Of a DNA stretch of 64,000 nt, positions 17,881 to 27,445 are shown in pieces. The notes under the pieces were generated by a model. That model was not told the DNA's origin. It did not search any database and was given only the letters and a program-made list of their open reading frames with translations. The number at the start of each line of letters is the position of its first letter. The stretch's first letter is position 1. The stretch comes from Clostridia bacterium. GTDB lineage: Bacteria > Bacillota > Clostridia > TANB77 > CAG-508. The translations under genes were made by a program, and so were the position numbers. Location: NCBI GenBank assembly GCA_017528085.1, contig JAFXPH010000002.1, forward strand, positions 81,071 to 145,070, written 5' to 3'.

Positions 17881-20025
17881 TTAATAACTTAATTTATAAA
17901 TGTAACATTCACTATTTTCATAAACAATGTCATGTTTAATACCAATAAATTTCTCTACCTCATTTTCTTGTCCTTCTGGTAGATTCTTTTCATAAATAAT
18001 ATATTTTATTCCAAGATCTTTAATGTCATTTTCATACAAGAATACATAGAAATTATCATTTAGTCTATTTTTAAAATCTGCATTTCCAAATCCAGATCTT
18101 ACTCTTGTCACTATATGAGCATATCTATTGTAATTATCATAATACTTATGTTCTTTATCTATCTTTTCCCATCTTTCAAGCACTGGATAAATATTAACTG
18201 AGTCTATAAATTTTACATTTTGTGCCATAAGTAGATTTTTTGAATAATCCTTAGGACATATCCATAGTCCTTCATCTTCTTCATCTATTCTTTTAACTTC
18301 ATTTAATACTTCAATATTATCTAGTATATCAGCACCTTTTCTAATTGGGTTAACTAATCCTCCTGTAAATAGCATAAATATTGCAACAAATGCTACTAAA
18401 ACTTTTTGGTTATTACAAAGTAGTATTGAGTATAATACAAAATAAACTACAGATGATACTATATAATAATTAATTAAAACATTATCTTTTCTTACATAAA
18501 AAGCTAACGCTGCAAATCCTACTACTAAAACTAGTGATACGATTTCAGAAAATAGCATCTTAAAGCTATAGTTTTTAGATAGCAATCTAATTAATATTAA
18601 AAGTTTTATAATACTACTTAATTGAGCCACTCTATACTCTATTGAATAACTTAAAAGTGATATTTTAGCTAGCACTTCTGGAAGTCCAACAACGGCATAA
18701 ACATCCATTATAAATAGTGGTGGTAAAAGAAGTATTATAAATAAGTCTAAATCTTTCTTTTTCACAATTGAATATATCAAAAGGAAATATACAATTGGCG
18801 TAAAGCTTATAAATATTGTCTCTTCTGGTTGACTTAATTTAAATTCCATTAAACTTAGGAATGGATCAACAAAATCTGGGAATAAATATTTAGCAGCTCC
18901 TCCGCCATCTTCTACCCTGTGTCCAGGATAAGATGTGTTCATTATTAATTTAATATCTTCTTTTGAAATTACAAATATTCTTACAAGTAAAGCTATAAAG
19001 AATGCAGCTATTAAAACAAGGATAATTACTTGCTTAATGCTTATTTCCTTTATATTCTTTTCTTTAACATTTTTATATATATCCCAAATAATAATTGGCA
19101 TAAAAGCATACACCATTGGTACCATCCATGCTGGATAAAATGCCATAATAAATGTTCCAATGCAAATCATTATTGTAGCTAAAGCTAATACTCTAATAGA
19201 AAATTTCTCTTCTGTTAGAAGTTTATCTAACATTATTGTTCCAAGCTGAGCTGCAATTAACATTTCTACTAATCCATTAATTGCAAACCACCACTGAACA
19301 ATAGGCGCAAATGTAATTAAAAATGCATATACAAATGCTAGTTTTTTATTCTTGTTAGTAATAAACATTCCAAACTCAATACTTACTAAGAAAAGTGCAA
19401 CCGCTCTTGTTACCCAAAAGAATGATAATCCTCTTGAGAATCCTAATATCAAGTATCCTACTTGGAATAATCTAAATATCATTGATATATCTAATACTGG
19501 CTGTCCATATACTATAAACATGTTAGTTGGATGAGCTTCAAAAATATCATTATACCATTTATAACCTGTTTTAGATTGTGAAAGAGCCATCATTGTATGA
19601 ACATTGTATTCATCCGTTCTGTACATTCTTGACTTTCCAAGAATGTCACCTGATGAAGTTGATGGAAGATCAAATATACTTGCAAATAGTCCTATTGAAG
19701 AACCATTTAATTCAAATATAATTGAAAGTATAATTATTAATGCTCCTATTATGAATCTATATTTATAAAAGCTTTCTATTACTCCCTTTTTTCTATTTAC
19801 AAAGCAAAATAGTAAAAATATAAATGTAATAACTGATAAAGTAATATAAGTGATCAAATTCTTTCTTATTATCATATCTATTCCAAAGCTAATGTTTTTT
19901 GTATATTTAATTAAATTTGAATAAGCTATGATTAAATATGGAATAATAAAAGATAAAACGACAATTCCTATCACATATATTATTTCTCTTTTTGTTAAAT
20001 TATTTTTGCTTTTCCCTTTCTTCAT
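17881..20025 (-). CDS. Large multi-span membrane protein, YfhO-like GT-C candidate (family copy 3)
   Basis: About 714 residues if started at ATG 20025. A GTG at 20040 is also in frame but has no room for a ribosome site. Motifs parallel those of the two copies at 8505-13385: RTDEY in the first outer loop, QWWFAINGLVEML, PAWMVP, YPGHR..DGGG, and NPI followed by a soluble domain of about 150 residues. The DTLIW element of the other copies is changed to NGLVE, so this member is the more divergent of the full-length copies. Its 5' end overlaps the upstream tandem-GT2 gene by 26 bases. An extracytoplasmic sugar-transfer role is inferred. Confidence 0.72.
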   Translation of the reverse strand: MKKGKSKNNLTKREIIYVIGIVVLSFIIPYLIIAYSNLIKYTKNISFGIDMIIRKNLITYITLSVITFIFLLFCFVNRKKGVIESFYKYRFIIGALIIILSIIFELNGSSIGLFASIFDLPSTSSGDILGKSRMYRTDEYNVHTMMALSQSKTGYKWYNDIFEAHPTNMFIVYGQPVLDISMIFRLFQVGYLILGFSRGLSFFWVTRAVALFLVSIEFGMFITNKNKKLAFVYAFLITFAPIVQWWFAINGLVEMLIAAQLGTIMLDKLLTEEKFSIRVLALATIMICIGTFIMAFYPAWMVPMVYAFMPIIIWDIYKNVKEKNIKEISIKQVIILVLIAAFFIALLVRIFVISKEDIKLIMNTSYPGHRVEDGGGAAKYLFPDFVDPFLSLMEFKLSQPEETIFISFTPIVYFLLIYSIVKKKDLDLFIILLLPPLFIMDVYAVVGLPEVLAKISLLSYSIEYRVAQLSSIIKLLILIRLLSKNYSFKMLFSEIVSLVLVVGFAALAFYVRKDNVLINYYIVSSVVYFVLYSILLCNNQKVLVAFVAIFMLFTGGLVNPIRKGADILDNIEVLNEVKRIDEEDEGLWICPKDYSKNLLMAQNVKFIDSVNIYPVLERWEKIDKEHKYYDNYNRYAHIVTRVRSGFGNADFKNRLNDNFYVFLYENDIKDLGIKYIIYEKNLPEGQENEVEKFIGIKHDIVYENSECYIYKLSY

Positions 20026-21838
20026 CTGTAATTCTTTCACCTCTAATAATAAATTCGCAGTAATCTCTAGAAAAATTTATATTAAAGTATGGATCAGGTT
20101 TATCTAGAACCTTTTTCCAAGTATTTACAAACTTTTCTTTTTCCTTTTCAAATCTTGCTGATTTATGTTCTGTATCTTCATATCCTCTTGACTTTGATTC
20201 ATAATGAATTAATTCTATATCTGCATTATAAACAACTCTGTATCCTTTTTCTCTAGCTTTTAAACAAAAATCTACATCATTAAATGCAACAGCTAAATCT
20301 TCATTCATGTATCCAAGTTCTTCATATAAACTCTTTCTTGCAAATAAACATGCTCCTGTTACTGCAGATACATTTCTAGTAACTGCTTCTAATGCATAAT
20401 AGCCATGAATATCTTTAGGAATATTTACAAATAAATTTCCTGCAGTACCTTTTATTCCATAAGCTATTCCTGCATGTTGAATAGTTTTATCTGAATAATA
20501 TAGTCTTGCTCCAACTATTCCTATATCCTCATATTGGCACATTCCTACAAATCTTTCTAACCAATTTGGAGTAAGTACTTTGGTATCATTATTAAGTTGA
20601 AGTACATATTTTGCATTTGAATATTTTACTCCATAATTTATTATCTTAGAATAATTAAATTCTTTTTCTCCATAGTAAATAACTGTTATTCTAGGATCTT
20701 GTTTTAATTTTTCATAATACTTAAATGTTAATTTATCAGTACTATTATTTTCAACAACTATGATTTCATAATTTGGATAAGTAGTTTTATTTACAATAGA
20801 TTTAATGCATCTATCTAAGTAAAAAATATTGTCCTTGTTAGGAATAATAATTGATACTTTATCTTGAGTCCCAATTTCAAAATCAACTGTATATGCACCA
20901 ATTACTTCTTTTGAAGGAGTAACTGTTGCTTTTCTATTAATTCTATCAAAGTGTGCTTCTAATACTTTTTTACCTACATCATAAGCATAGTTTTTGTTAT
21001 CAGGTCTTAAAGCAGTAGAGCCTTTATTTATTCTCCAATGATAAAGTATCTTTGGAATATGACAAATATTAGTTGCTTTTTCTGTAAGTCTTAAAACTAA
21101 GTCATAGTCTTGAGCTCCATCAAATTCTGGGTTTAATTCTCCTACTTTATCTAATAATTCTCTTCTTACTACAACTAAGTGTGTAATGTAGTTTTGAGAT
21201 TCTAAAAATTCTCTTGAATAATCAGGTTTAAAGAATGGGTTTCTTCTTGTATAGTCATCATTTATTTTATCTTCATCTGTATAAATAAAATCAATTGTTT
21301 TATCTTCATTTAATTTCTTAACAATTTCATAACAGCAATCAACAGGAACAATATCATCATGATCTAAAAATGCAATATATGTTCCTTCTGCCATTTTAAT
21401 CGCTTCATTGGTATTACCAGCAATTCCTAAATTCTTCTCTAGAAGTTTATAATGAATTCTATCATCTAGTCCTTTAACATATTCATCAAATGCTTCATTA
21501 TAGTTACCAGATCCGTCTGCTAAGCAAACTTCCCAGTTAGTATATGTCTGCATTCTCAAATAATTAATTAGGTCTGCTAGGTACTCTACCTTTGTACCAT
21601 ACATTGGTACAACAAAGCTTATCTTTGGAGAATACTCAAATGTTACTTTTCTTTGTCTTTCTATTTCTTCCTCAGTAAGCATATTACCTATAAGCCATTT
21701 ATCATACTCTACTTTATTAAACTCAATTGTGTTGTGATTTTTTCGAGTTAATGTGTTAAATGTCTTTTTAATAGTACTTTTAATACCAAAATTTTTAAGA
21801 TAATAACCAAATCTTTCTACTTTTCTACTTAAACCCAA
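20000..21838 (-). CDS. Tandem GT2 glycosyltransferase (two GT-A domains)
   Basis: A 612-residue protein starting at TTG, with AGAGG 9 bases upstream. The first GT-A domain (about 70-300) has SFVVPMYGTK, CLADGS and the DHDD metal motif at 159-162. The second (about 325-560) has SIIIPNKDN, VVENNSTD and LQLNNDT near 414-420. A basic amphipathic N-terminal segment (1-40) probably sits on the membrane. Two-domain GT2 enzymes of this type build rhamnose-containing polymers, one domain per linkage. It is immediately downstream of a homologous gene at 21841 (2-base gap). Both metal motifs look intact. Confidence 0.86.
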   Translation of the reverse strand: MGLSRKVERFGYYLKNFGIKSTIKKTFNTLTRKNHNTIEFNKVEYDKWLIGNMLTEEEIERQRKVTFEYSPKISFVVPMYGTKVEYLADLINYLRMQTYTNWEVCLADGSGNYNEAFDEYVKGLDDRIHYKLLEKNLGIAGNTNEAIKMAEGTYIAFLDHDDIVPVDCCYEIVKKLNEDKTIDFIYTDEDKINDDYTRRNPFFKPDYSREFLESQNYITHLVVVRRELLDKVGELNPEFDGAQDYDLVLRLTEKATNICHIPKILYHWRINKGSTALRPDNKNYAYDVGKKVLEAHFDRINRKATVTPSKEVIGAYTVDFEIGTQDKVSIIIPNKDNIFYLDRCIKSIVNKTTYPNYEIIVVENNSTDKLTFKYYEKLKQDPRITVIYYGEKEFNYSKIINYGVKYSNAKYVLQLNNDTKVLTPNWLERFVGMCQYEDIGIVGARLYYSDKTIQHAGIAYGIKGTAGNLFVNIPKDIHGYYALEAVTRNVSAVTGACLFARKSLYEELGYMNEDLAVAFNDVDFCLKAREKGYRVVYNADIELIHYESKSRGYEDTEHKSARFEKEKEKFVNTWKKVLDKPDPYFNINFSRDYCEFIIRGERITDEEREKQK

Positions 21839-21840
21839 TT

Positions 21841-23742
21841 CTACTTACCTCTTAATTTTTTTAATAAATTTTTCTTTCTTGTAAGCCTTTCCTCTTCTTC
21901 ATCTATATCGTAATTAACTTTAATGTTCTTCATATGGTAAACTTCAGTATCTAAACTTAAGTTTACATTGTAATTTGGATCTCCATGAATTAAAAAGTCC
22001 ATCCATCTTTCTTCAAATGTTTGTATTTCTCCTTGGAACCTTTTAATCTTTTCTGGGTTATCTTCTTGGCCTCTTGTTTTTGATTCATAGTGAATAAATT
22101 CAACAAATGGATTATAAACAATTAGGTATCCTTTTTCTCTTACCTTTAAACAAAAATCAACATCATTAAATGCAACTGCGAGTTTCTCATCCATAAATCC
22201 AACTTCATCGTATACTTTTCTTGGATTCATCATACATGCTGCAGTTACTGCACTTAAATTCATAATCATTGATTCTTGTGCAAAATATCCATGTCCTGCC
22301 TTTGGTATTGATTTAAATCTATTTCCAGCTATACCACCAATTCCAACTATGATACCTGCATGTTGAATAGTTTCATCTGGGAAATAAAGTTTAACACCAA
22401 CTCCACCAACATCATCTCTTTGGCAGAAGCCAAGCATTAACTCAAGCCAATTTGGAGTAAGAAGTTCTGTGTCATTATTAAGTTGGATTATATAATCACC
22501 AGTAGACTCTCTTACACCAAAATTAATAATTGCTGAGTAGTTAAATCCTTTATTAGGATAATAAACTACTTTAATTTTGTCATTCTTCTCAATTTCTTTA
22601 TAATATTCGAATATTTCATCAGTCTCACTATTGTTTTCAACAACAACTATTTCATAATTTTGATATGTCGTCTTTTCTAAAATAGAATTTATACATACTG
22701 ATAAAATATCTTTTCCATCTTTACTTGGTATTACTATAGACACTTTAGGATTACCTATTACTTCATAATCTATTCTATAAATACCATCTATACATCCTTT
22801 AGATACAGTTCCTTTTAAGCCAACTCTTTTTAAATGATCTTCTAATGCTTTAATTCCTGCATCAAATGCATAGTTTTTAGCATTACTATCAAGTTTGGCA
22901 GTTGATTCAGAATGAACTCTCCAATGATAAAGTATCTTAGGAATATGTTTAATATTTTTAGGGTCTACTGTTTCACTCATACGAAGGAATATATCGTAGT
23001 CTTGTGCTCCATCATATCCTTCTTTAAAGCCACCTAATTTTTCCATTAAGTCTTTTCTAAAGATACTAAAGTGACAAATATAGTTTTGACATCTTAAAGT
23101 ATCAATTGCAAAATCAGGTTTAAAGTATGCATCATATCTATTTGAGTTCTCATCCATCTTATCTTCATCTGAATACATAAACTCAACATCTGGATTTAAA
23201 TTAATGCATTTAACTACTTCATATAAAGCATATTCTGCAAGTTCATCATCATGATCTAAAAGTGCTATATATTCACCAGTAGCCATCTTAATAGCTTCAT
23301 TTGAGTTTCCAGCAATACCTTTATTCTCACCCAAGAACTTATATTTAATTCTAGAGTCTTTTTCGATATACTTTTTATAATCTTCATTTTCTTTTGGAGA
23401 ACCATCTGCTAAGCATAGTTCCCAATTAGAATAGCTCTGACGAAGCATTGAATTAACTACTTCTTTTAAGAACTTTTCCTTAGTATTAAACATAGGAACT
23501 ACTACACTTATCTTTGGACTTTTTTCAAACTTAACCTTAGCTTGATCTTTTAAGTCTTGATCTTTAGGCTCGTTATATTTAATCCATCCGCCATAGTCTC
23601 CATATTGAAGTTCTTTCTCATTTTTAATTATTCTAATTAATCTGTAAATAAAAACTTTTATACATTTTCTTATTGTTTTAAAGAATCCGTACTTCTTAAT
23701 ATAAAATTTTATTTGATTAATTCTGTGTTTAAGTAAGTTCAT
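21841..23742 (-). CDS. Tandem GT2 glycosyltransferase (two GT-A domains)
   Basis: A 633-residue homologue of the gene at 20000 with the same layout: a membrane-associating basic N terminus (1-45), a first GT-A domain with VVPMFNTK and DHDD at 163-166, and a second GT-A domain from about 330 with SIVIPSKDG, VVENNSET and QLNNDTELL. Both catalytic DxD-like sites are present. A VHSEST/HWR segment between the domains matches the paralogues. It probably polymerises a repeating rhamnose-type backbone with its neighbours (inference). It is followed after 2 bases by its paralogue and preceded by the 1222-residue fusion. Confidence 0.86.
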   Translation of the reverse strand: MNLLKHRINQIKFYIKKYGFFKTIRKCIKVFIYRLIRIIKNEKELQYGDYGGWIKYNEPKDQDLKDQAKVKFEKSPKISVVVPMFNTKEKFLKEVVNSMLRQSYSNWELCLADGSPKENEDYKKYIEKDSRIKYKFLGENKGIAGNSNEAIKMATGEYIALLDHDDELAEYALYEVVKCINLNPDVEFMYSDEDKMDENSNRYDAYFKPDFAIDTLRCQNYICHFSIFRKDLMEKLGGFKEGYDGAQDYDIFLRMSETVDPKNIKHIPKILYHWRVHSESTAKLDSNAKNYAFDAGIKALEDHLKRVGLKGTVSKGCIDGIYRIDYEVIGNPKVSIVIPSKDGKDILSVCINSILEKTTYQNYEIVVVENNSETDEIFEYYKEIEKNDKIKVVYYPNKGFNYSAIINFGVRESTGDYIIQLNNDTELLTPNWLELMLGFCQRDDVGGVGVKLYFPDETIQHAGIIVGIGGIAGNRFKSIPKAGHGYFAQESMIMNLSAVTAACMMNPRKVYDEVGFMDEKLAVAFNDVDFCLKVREKGYLIVYNPFVEFIHYESKTRGQEDNPEKIKRFQGEIQTFEERWMDFLIHGDPNYNVNLSLDTEVYHMKNIKVNYDIDEEEERLTRKKNLLKKLRGK

Positions 23743-23757
23743 TTAACTCTCCTAATG

Positions 23758-26700
23758 TTACACTTTACATTTTTTAATTATGTATCTATTTTGATTTTCC
23801 TCAAAATTTACATTAAAGTATTTATCGTATGTTACATTATTCTTAGTAACTACTTTATTTTTAAGTTCATCATCTGCTTCTTTTATAACTGTTTCATAAG
23901 TTATACCAGATGCAAATGGTTGATAAATATTTAAGTATCCTTTATTAAATGCCTTTAGGCATATGTCTACATCTGCAGCTAAACCTAAGCTTTCATCAAA
24001 GCATCCAAGTTCTTCAAATAATGATTTTTTAACGCACATTATTTTTGCAGATACTGCTGACATATCTTGGATATGTCTTTCTCTTGCAAAGTATCCATAT
24101 GTTTCTCTATCTAGTCCTCTATTAATTGCTATAAATTTATCTTTGCTTACTACGTATCCAGCAAACACAATTTTTCCATCTGGGTTATATACTTTACCAC
24201 CAACAAAAGCTACATCGTCTCTTTGTGAGTATCCAACTAAGTCTTCTAAAGAAGTATCATTTTCAAGTTCGATATTACCATTTAAAAATACTAGATAATC
24301 ACCATGAACTTTAGATGCTACTTCATTAATTTTTGCTATTTTTTCACTAGCAGCTAAGTTCTTAAATACTGTGATATTATCTTTCTTTTCTATATGTTTA
24401 ATATACTCTTTAGATGATTCGTCATCTTTGTTATAAATAACGCTAATGTCATAGTTTTTAAAGTTTTGTTTTAAAATTGAATTAATACATTTTTCTAAGT
24501 TTTCTTTATTTTCATATCCATAAACAATTATATTAGCTTTTACGTTTTCTTCTATATCGTATTTAACTCTATAGATTCCATACATACCTTCAGCATTTAT
24601 AACTGTACCTTTAAGTCCCATTCTATGGATATGATCTTCAACTGCTTTTCTTCCTGATTCATAAGCATAAAGTTTAGTTGTTGGATCTCCTGCAGTTGAA
24701 GTTTCAGATATTCTCCATGAATAAACAACCTTTGGTATATGAATAATATCTTTTGCATCTACTATCTCTGTCATTCTTAAGAATATGTCTAAATCTTGAG
24801 CTCCATTATACTCATTTCTTTCGCCTTCTAATTTGTCCATTACTTCTTTTTTGAATGCTGAGAAGTGACAAATATAGTTATTACCTCTTAAGTAATCAAT
24901 TGAGAAATCAGGTTTGAAGAATGCATCAAATCTAATATCGTCAATTACTTTTATCTTATCTTCATCTGTATAGAAGAACCTTCCGTTTGGATGTTCATTA
25001 TAAGATTTAACAAGTTCAAATAAAGCATTTGGATAAAGAAGGTCATCATGGTCAAGTAGTGCTATAAAGTCACCAGTTGCCATTTTAATTCCTTCATTAG
25101 TATTTCCTGAAATACCTTTATTTTCATTTAAGAACTTGTATTTTACTCTTGGACCCTTGCACATATTTTCAATTTCTTTTAATGGCTCTTTACTTCCATC
25201 TGCTAAACATAGCTCCCAATTTGGATATGTTTGCATATAGATGTTATAGTAAAGTTCTCTAAAGAAATCTACAGGTGTGTTATATAAAGGAATTACTATA
25301 CTAATTTTTGGTTTTTTCCTAAATTTTGTTTTTCTTTGGATATCTAATTCATCTTCGTTTGGTAAGTTTTCTCTTAAGTAGTACTCGTAGTTTTGCCACT
25401 CACCTTTCTTTTCACGTTCAATATCTCTTTTATTCTTTATTTGATATCTATGTTCAATACCTTTCCAAAATTCAACTGTTTCATCATCAGTTGCTTTGTG
25501 GAATCCTTCTTCTTTTTTAGCTTGAATCTTTTTGCCAAGTTTTAAGTCATATTCTTGTCTTCTTCTTCCACCTGGAGGAAGTAATCTTTGAATAAATGTC
25601 TTACCATTATTCTCTTTATTAAAGAACCAGAATAGTGTCTTAAATGCTTTATGTATTTTAACGCTTAGTGAATTATTATAATCAGTTATTTGTTTTTCGT
25701 AACTTACAATTAGTTCTTGATTTTCTTTAATATCACTTTCTAGTCTTTTAATATAGTGTTCTTTTTCACTTAAGATACTTTCTAATGACTTAATACTTTC
25801 TTTAGCAACTCTTTTTATTTCTTCATCTTCACTTTTTTGTTTAATTGAGTTATATGAGTTTAGATGTAAATTCCAGAATATTTCATTTCTTAATACTTCT
25901 TGGAACTCTTTATCAAGCTTTTCAAAGTATGGAACAAACTCAGTAAGTCCAAACTCTTCATAAAGTTTATTAATATCTGTTATATTTCTTATATTTGGTA
26001 AATAAGATATTGCTCTATATAAAATAAACTCTCTTGGTACAAAAAGTTCTAACCACTCTTGATCATATGGAGTTAATTTATCATCTATCATAAAAATATT
26101 TTGGAAAATTAAATCAACTAATGCCTCATCTACTGTATGGCATTTCTTTAATGTTTCAAGTGGTATATCTATATCAAATCTTTCAAATATATTTTCAAAA
26201 TCATCAGATTTAATAATTTCTTTTTTAGTTAATTTAAACTTACTTAAGATTTCATCTTCGAATCTGTGAATTAGACTATATGCTTCTTCTGTTTTTCCTT
26301 CTTTAAATAGCCTTACAATAATCTTATCTAATGTTTCGCCTTCGATAAAATCTGATTTAATGCAATTATCTACTTTCTTCTCAATAGTGTTAACATCTAA
26401 TCTCTTTAAAAGATCTATGTTATATGCAATTCTATCTATATGATCAATTGCTAATGCATTATTTGCTTGTTTTTCAACATATGTATCATGTACTATTGTT
26501 CTAATTCTAAATACATATTTACGAAGAAGACCAAATGTTATGAACTTAATATCTGACTCAATTTCTTCTTTAGATATTTCAAGTAAGTATGAATTTGCAA
26601 AGAATTTAAACATTTCTTTATTGTTGTTTACAACTTCTTTTAGTACTTCTCTTTCTGGGAAGTTCATTGTCTCAACTTTATAATCGAAATGATATAAGTC

Positions 26701-27426
26701 TCTAGATAAAATATTTTCTTCATTTGGTAAATAGTTATCTGTAAATATTGCATTTGCAAACTTATAGTTTGGAATTGGATAGAAGAATTTATATTTTAAA
26801 TTCTCACCCTCTAAGCATTCTTTAATGTTATTTAAAGATAGTCCTTTTTGATCCAATAATGTTTCATATTGATCTATATTACTTCCTTTAGCACCTGCCC
26901 AATATTTAACAGCAAATTTATTATCAATTGTAAGAAGTATTTTGCCTGAGTCTTTTACAAACTTTTTAGCAACAGTAATATACCTATTTAACATATCCTT
27001 AGAATCAATATTTACGATAACAGAAACAAAGTCAAACTTTTCATCTGTAGAAAAGTCTTCGATATTTTGTGCATAAACATCAATGTTGTTAAAACATTTT
27101 GTCCTAAAGTCAATTATTCTTGCTTTTTCTAATTTAGGCTCAACAGTTACTACCTTGCCTAGCCTATCACAATATTCCATTGTAAGTGTTCCATAATCGC
27201 CATTTAGCTCAAGCATTGTATCCTCTTTAGTAAATGGATACCAGCTAATAATGTTTTTTCTGTTTTCTGAAATCGCTTCAATAGAATCTAAATCATCATT
27301 CTCGTCTAATAGATCTTCATAATTGCATCCTGGGTCTTTAGAAAAGAAATTCTTTATAATGATTTGTTCTTTTTCAGTTAATTTGTTTTCTTCACTATCT
27401 GTATAGTTCTTGTCTATTAAGCTCAT
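23758..27426 (-). CDS. Methyltransferase / kinase-like / coiled-coil / tandem GT2 fusion (WbdD-like N-terminal half)
   Basis: A 1222-residue multidomain protein. Residues about 55-230 are a class I SAM methyltransferase (LELNGDYG at 72-79, then VTVEP and an FDFVSVIVNID segment). Residues about 240-500 resemble a small-molecule kinase: DLIFQN at 438-443 matches the D-x4-N catalytic loop and YDQEW at 454-458 the metal-binding aspartate. About 530-590 is a heptad-rich coiled coil. GT2 domain 1 (about 705-935) keeps DHDD at 792-795. GT2 domain 2 (about 963-1200) has LNGN where the paralogues have NND, so it is probably inactive. Methyltransferase, kinase and coiled coil in this order match the O-antigen chain terminator WbdD. 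The neighbouring Wzt-like ATPase supports a chain-length role; this is inference. Confidence 0.8.
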   Translation of the reverse strand: MSLIDKNYTDSEENKLTEKEQIIIKNFFSKDPGCNYEDLLDENDDLDSIEAISENRKNIISWYPFTKEDTMLELNGDYGTLTMEYCDRLGKVVTVEPKLEKARIIDFRTKCFNNIDVYAQNIEDFSTDEKFDFVSVIVNIDSKDMLNRYITVAKKFVKDSGKILLTIDNKFAVKYWAGAKGSNIDQYETLLDQKGLSLNNIKECLEGENLKYKFFYPIPNYKFANAIFTDNYLPNEENILSRDLYHFDYKVETMNFPEREVLKEVVNNNKEMFKFFANSYLLEISKEEIESDIKFITFGLLRKYVFRIRTIVHDTYVEKQANNALAIDHIDRIAYNIDLLKRLDVNTIEKKVDNCIKSDFIEGETLDKIIVRLFKEGKTEEAYSLIHRFEDEILSKFKLTKKEIIKSDDFENIFERFDIDIPLETLKKCHTVDEALVDLIFQNIFMIDDKLTPYDQEWLELFVPREFILYRAISYLPNIRNITDINKLYEEFGLTEFVPYFEKLDKEFQEVLRNEIFWNLHLNSYNSIKQKSEDEEIKRVAKESIKSLESILSEKEHYIKRLESDIKENQELIVSYEKQITDYNNSLSVKIHKAFKTLFWFFNKENNGKTFIQRLLPPGGRRRQEYDLKLGKKIQAKKEEGFHKATDDETVEFWKGIEHRYQIKNKRDIEREKKGEWQNYEYYLRENLPNEDELDIQRKTKFRKKPKISIVIPLYNTPVDFFRELYYNIYMQTYPNWELCLADGSKEPLKEIENMCKGPRVKYKFLNENKGISGNTNEGIKMATGDFIALLDHDDLLYPNALFELVKSYNEHPNGRFFYTDEDKIKVIDDIRFDAFFKPDFSIDYLRGNNYICHFSAFKKEVMDKLEGERNEYNGAQDLDIFLRMTEIVDAKDIIHIPKVVYSWRISETSTAGDPTTKLYAYESGRKAVEDHIHRMGLKGTVINAEGMYGIYRVKYDIEENVKANIIVYGYENKENLEKCINSILKQNFKNYDISVIYNKDDESSKEYIKHIEKKDNITVFKNLAASEKIAKINEVASKVHGDYLVFLNGNIELENDTSLEDLVGYSQRDDVAFVGGKVYNPDGKIVFAGYVVSKDKFIAINRGLDRETYGYFARERHIQDMSAVSAKIMCVKKSLFEELGCFDESLGLAADVDICLKAFNKGYLNIYQPFASGITYETVIKEADDELKNKVVTKNNVTYDKYFNVNFEENQNRYIIKKCKV

Positions 27427-27445
27427 CTATGTCTCCTAATCTTTA

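Noticed and set aside
23758..27426. Considered as an assembly artefact joining separate methyltransferase and glycosyltransferase genes
   Set aside because: The frame is continuous for 1222 codons without internal stops, and the neighbouring gene gaps are normal.
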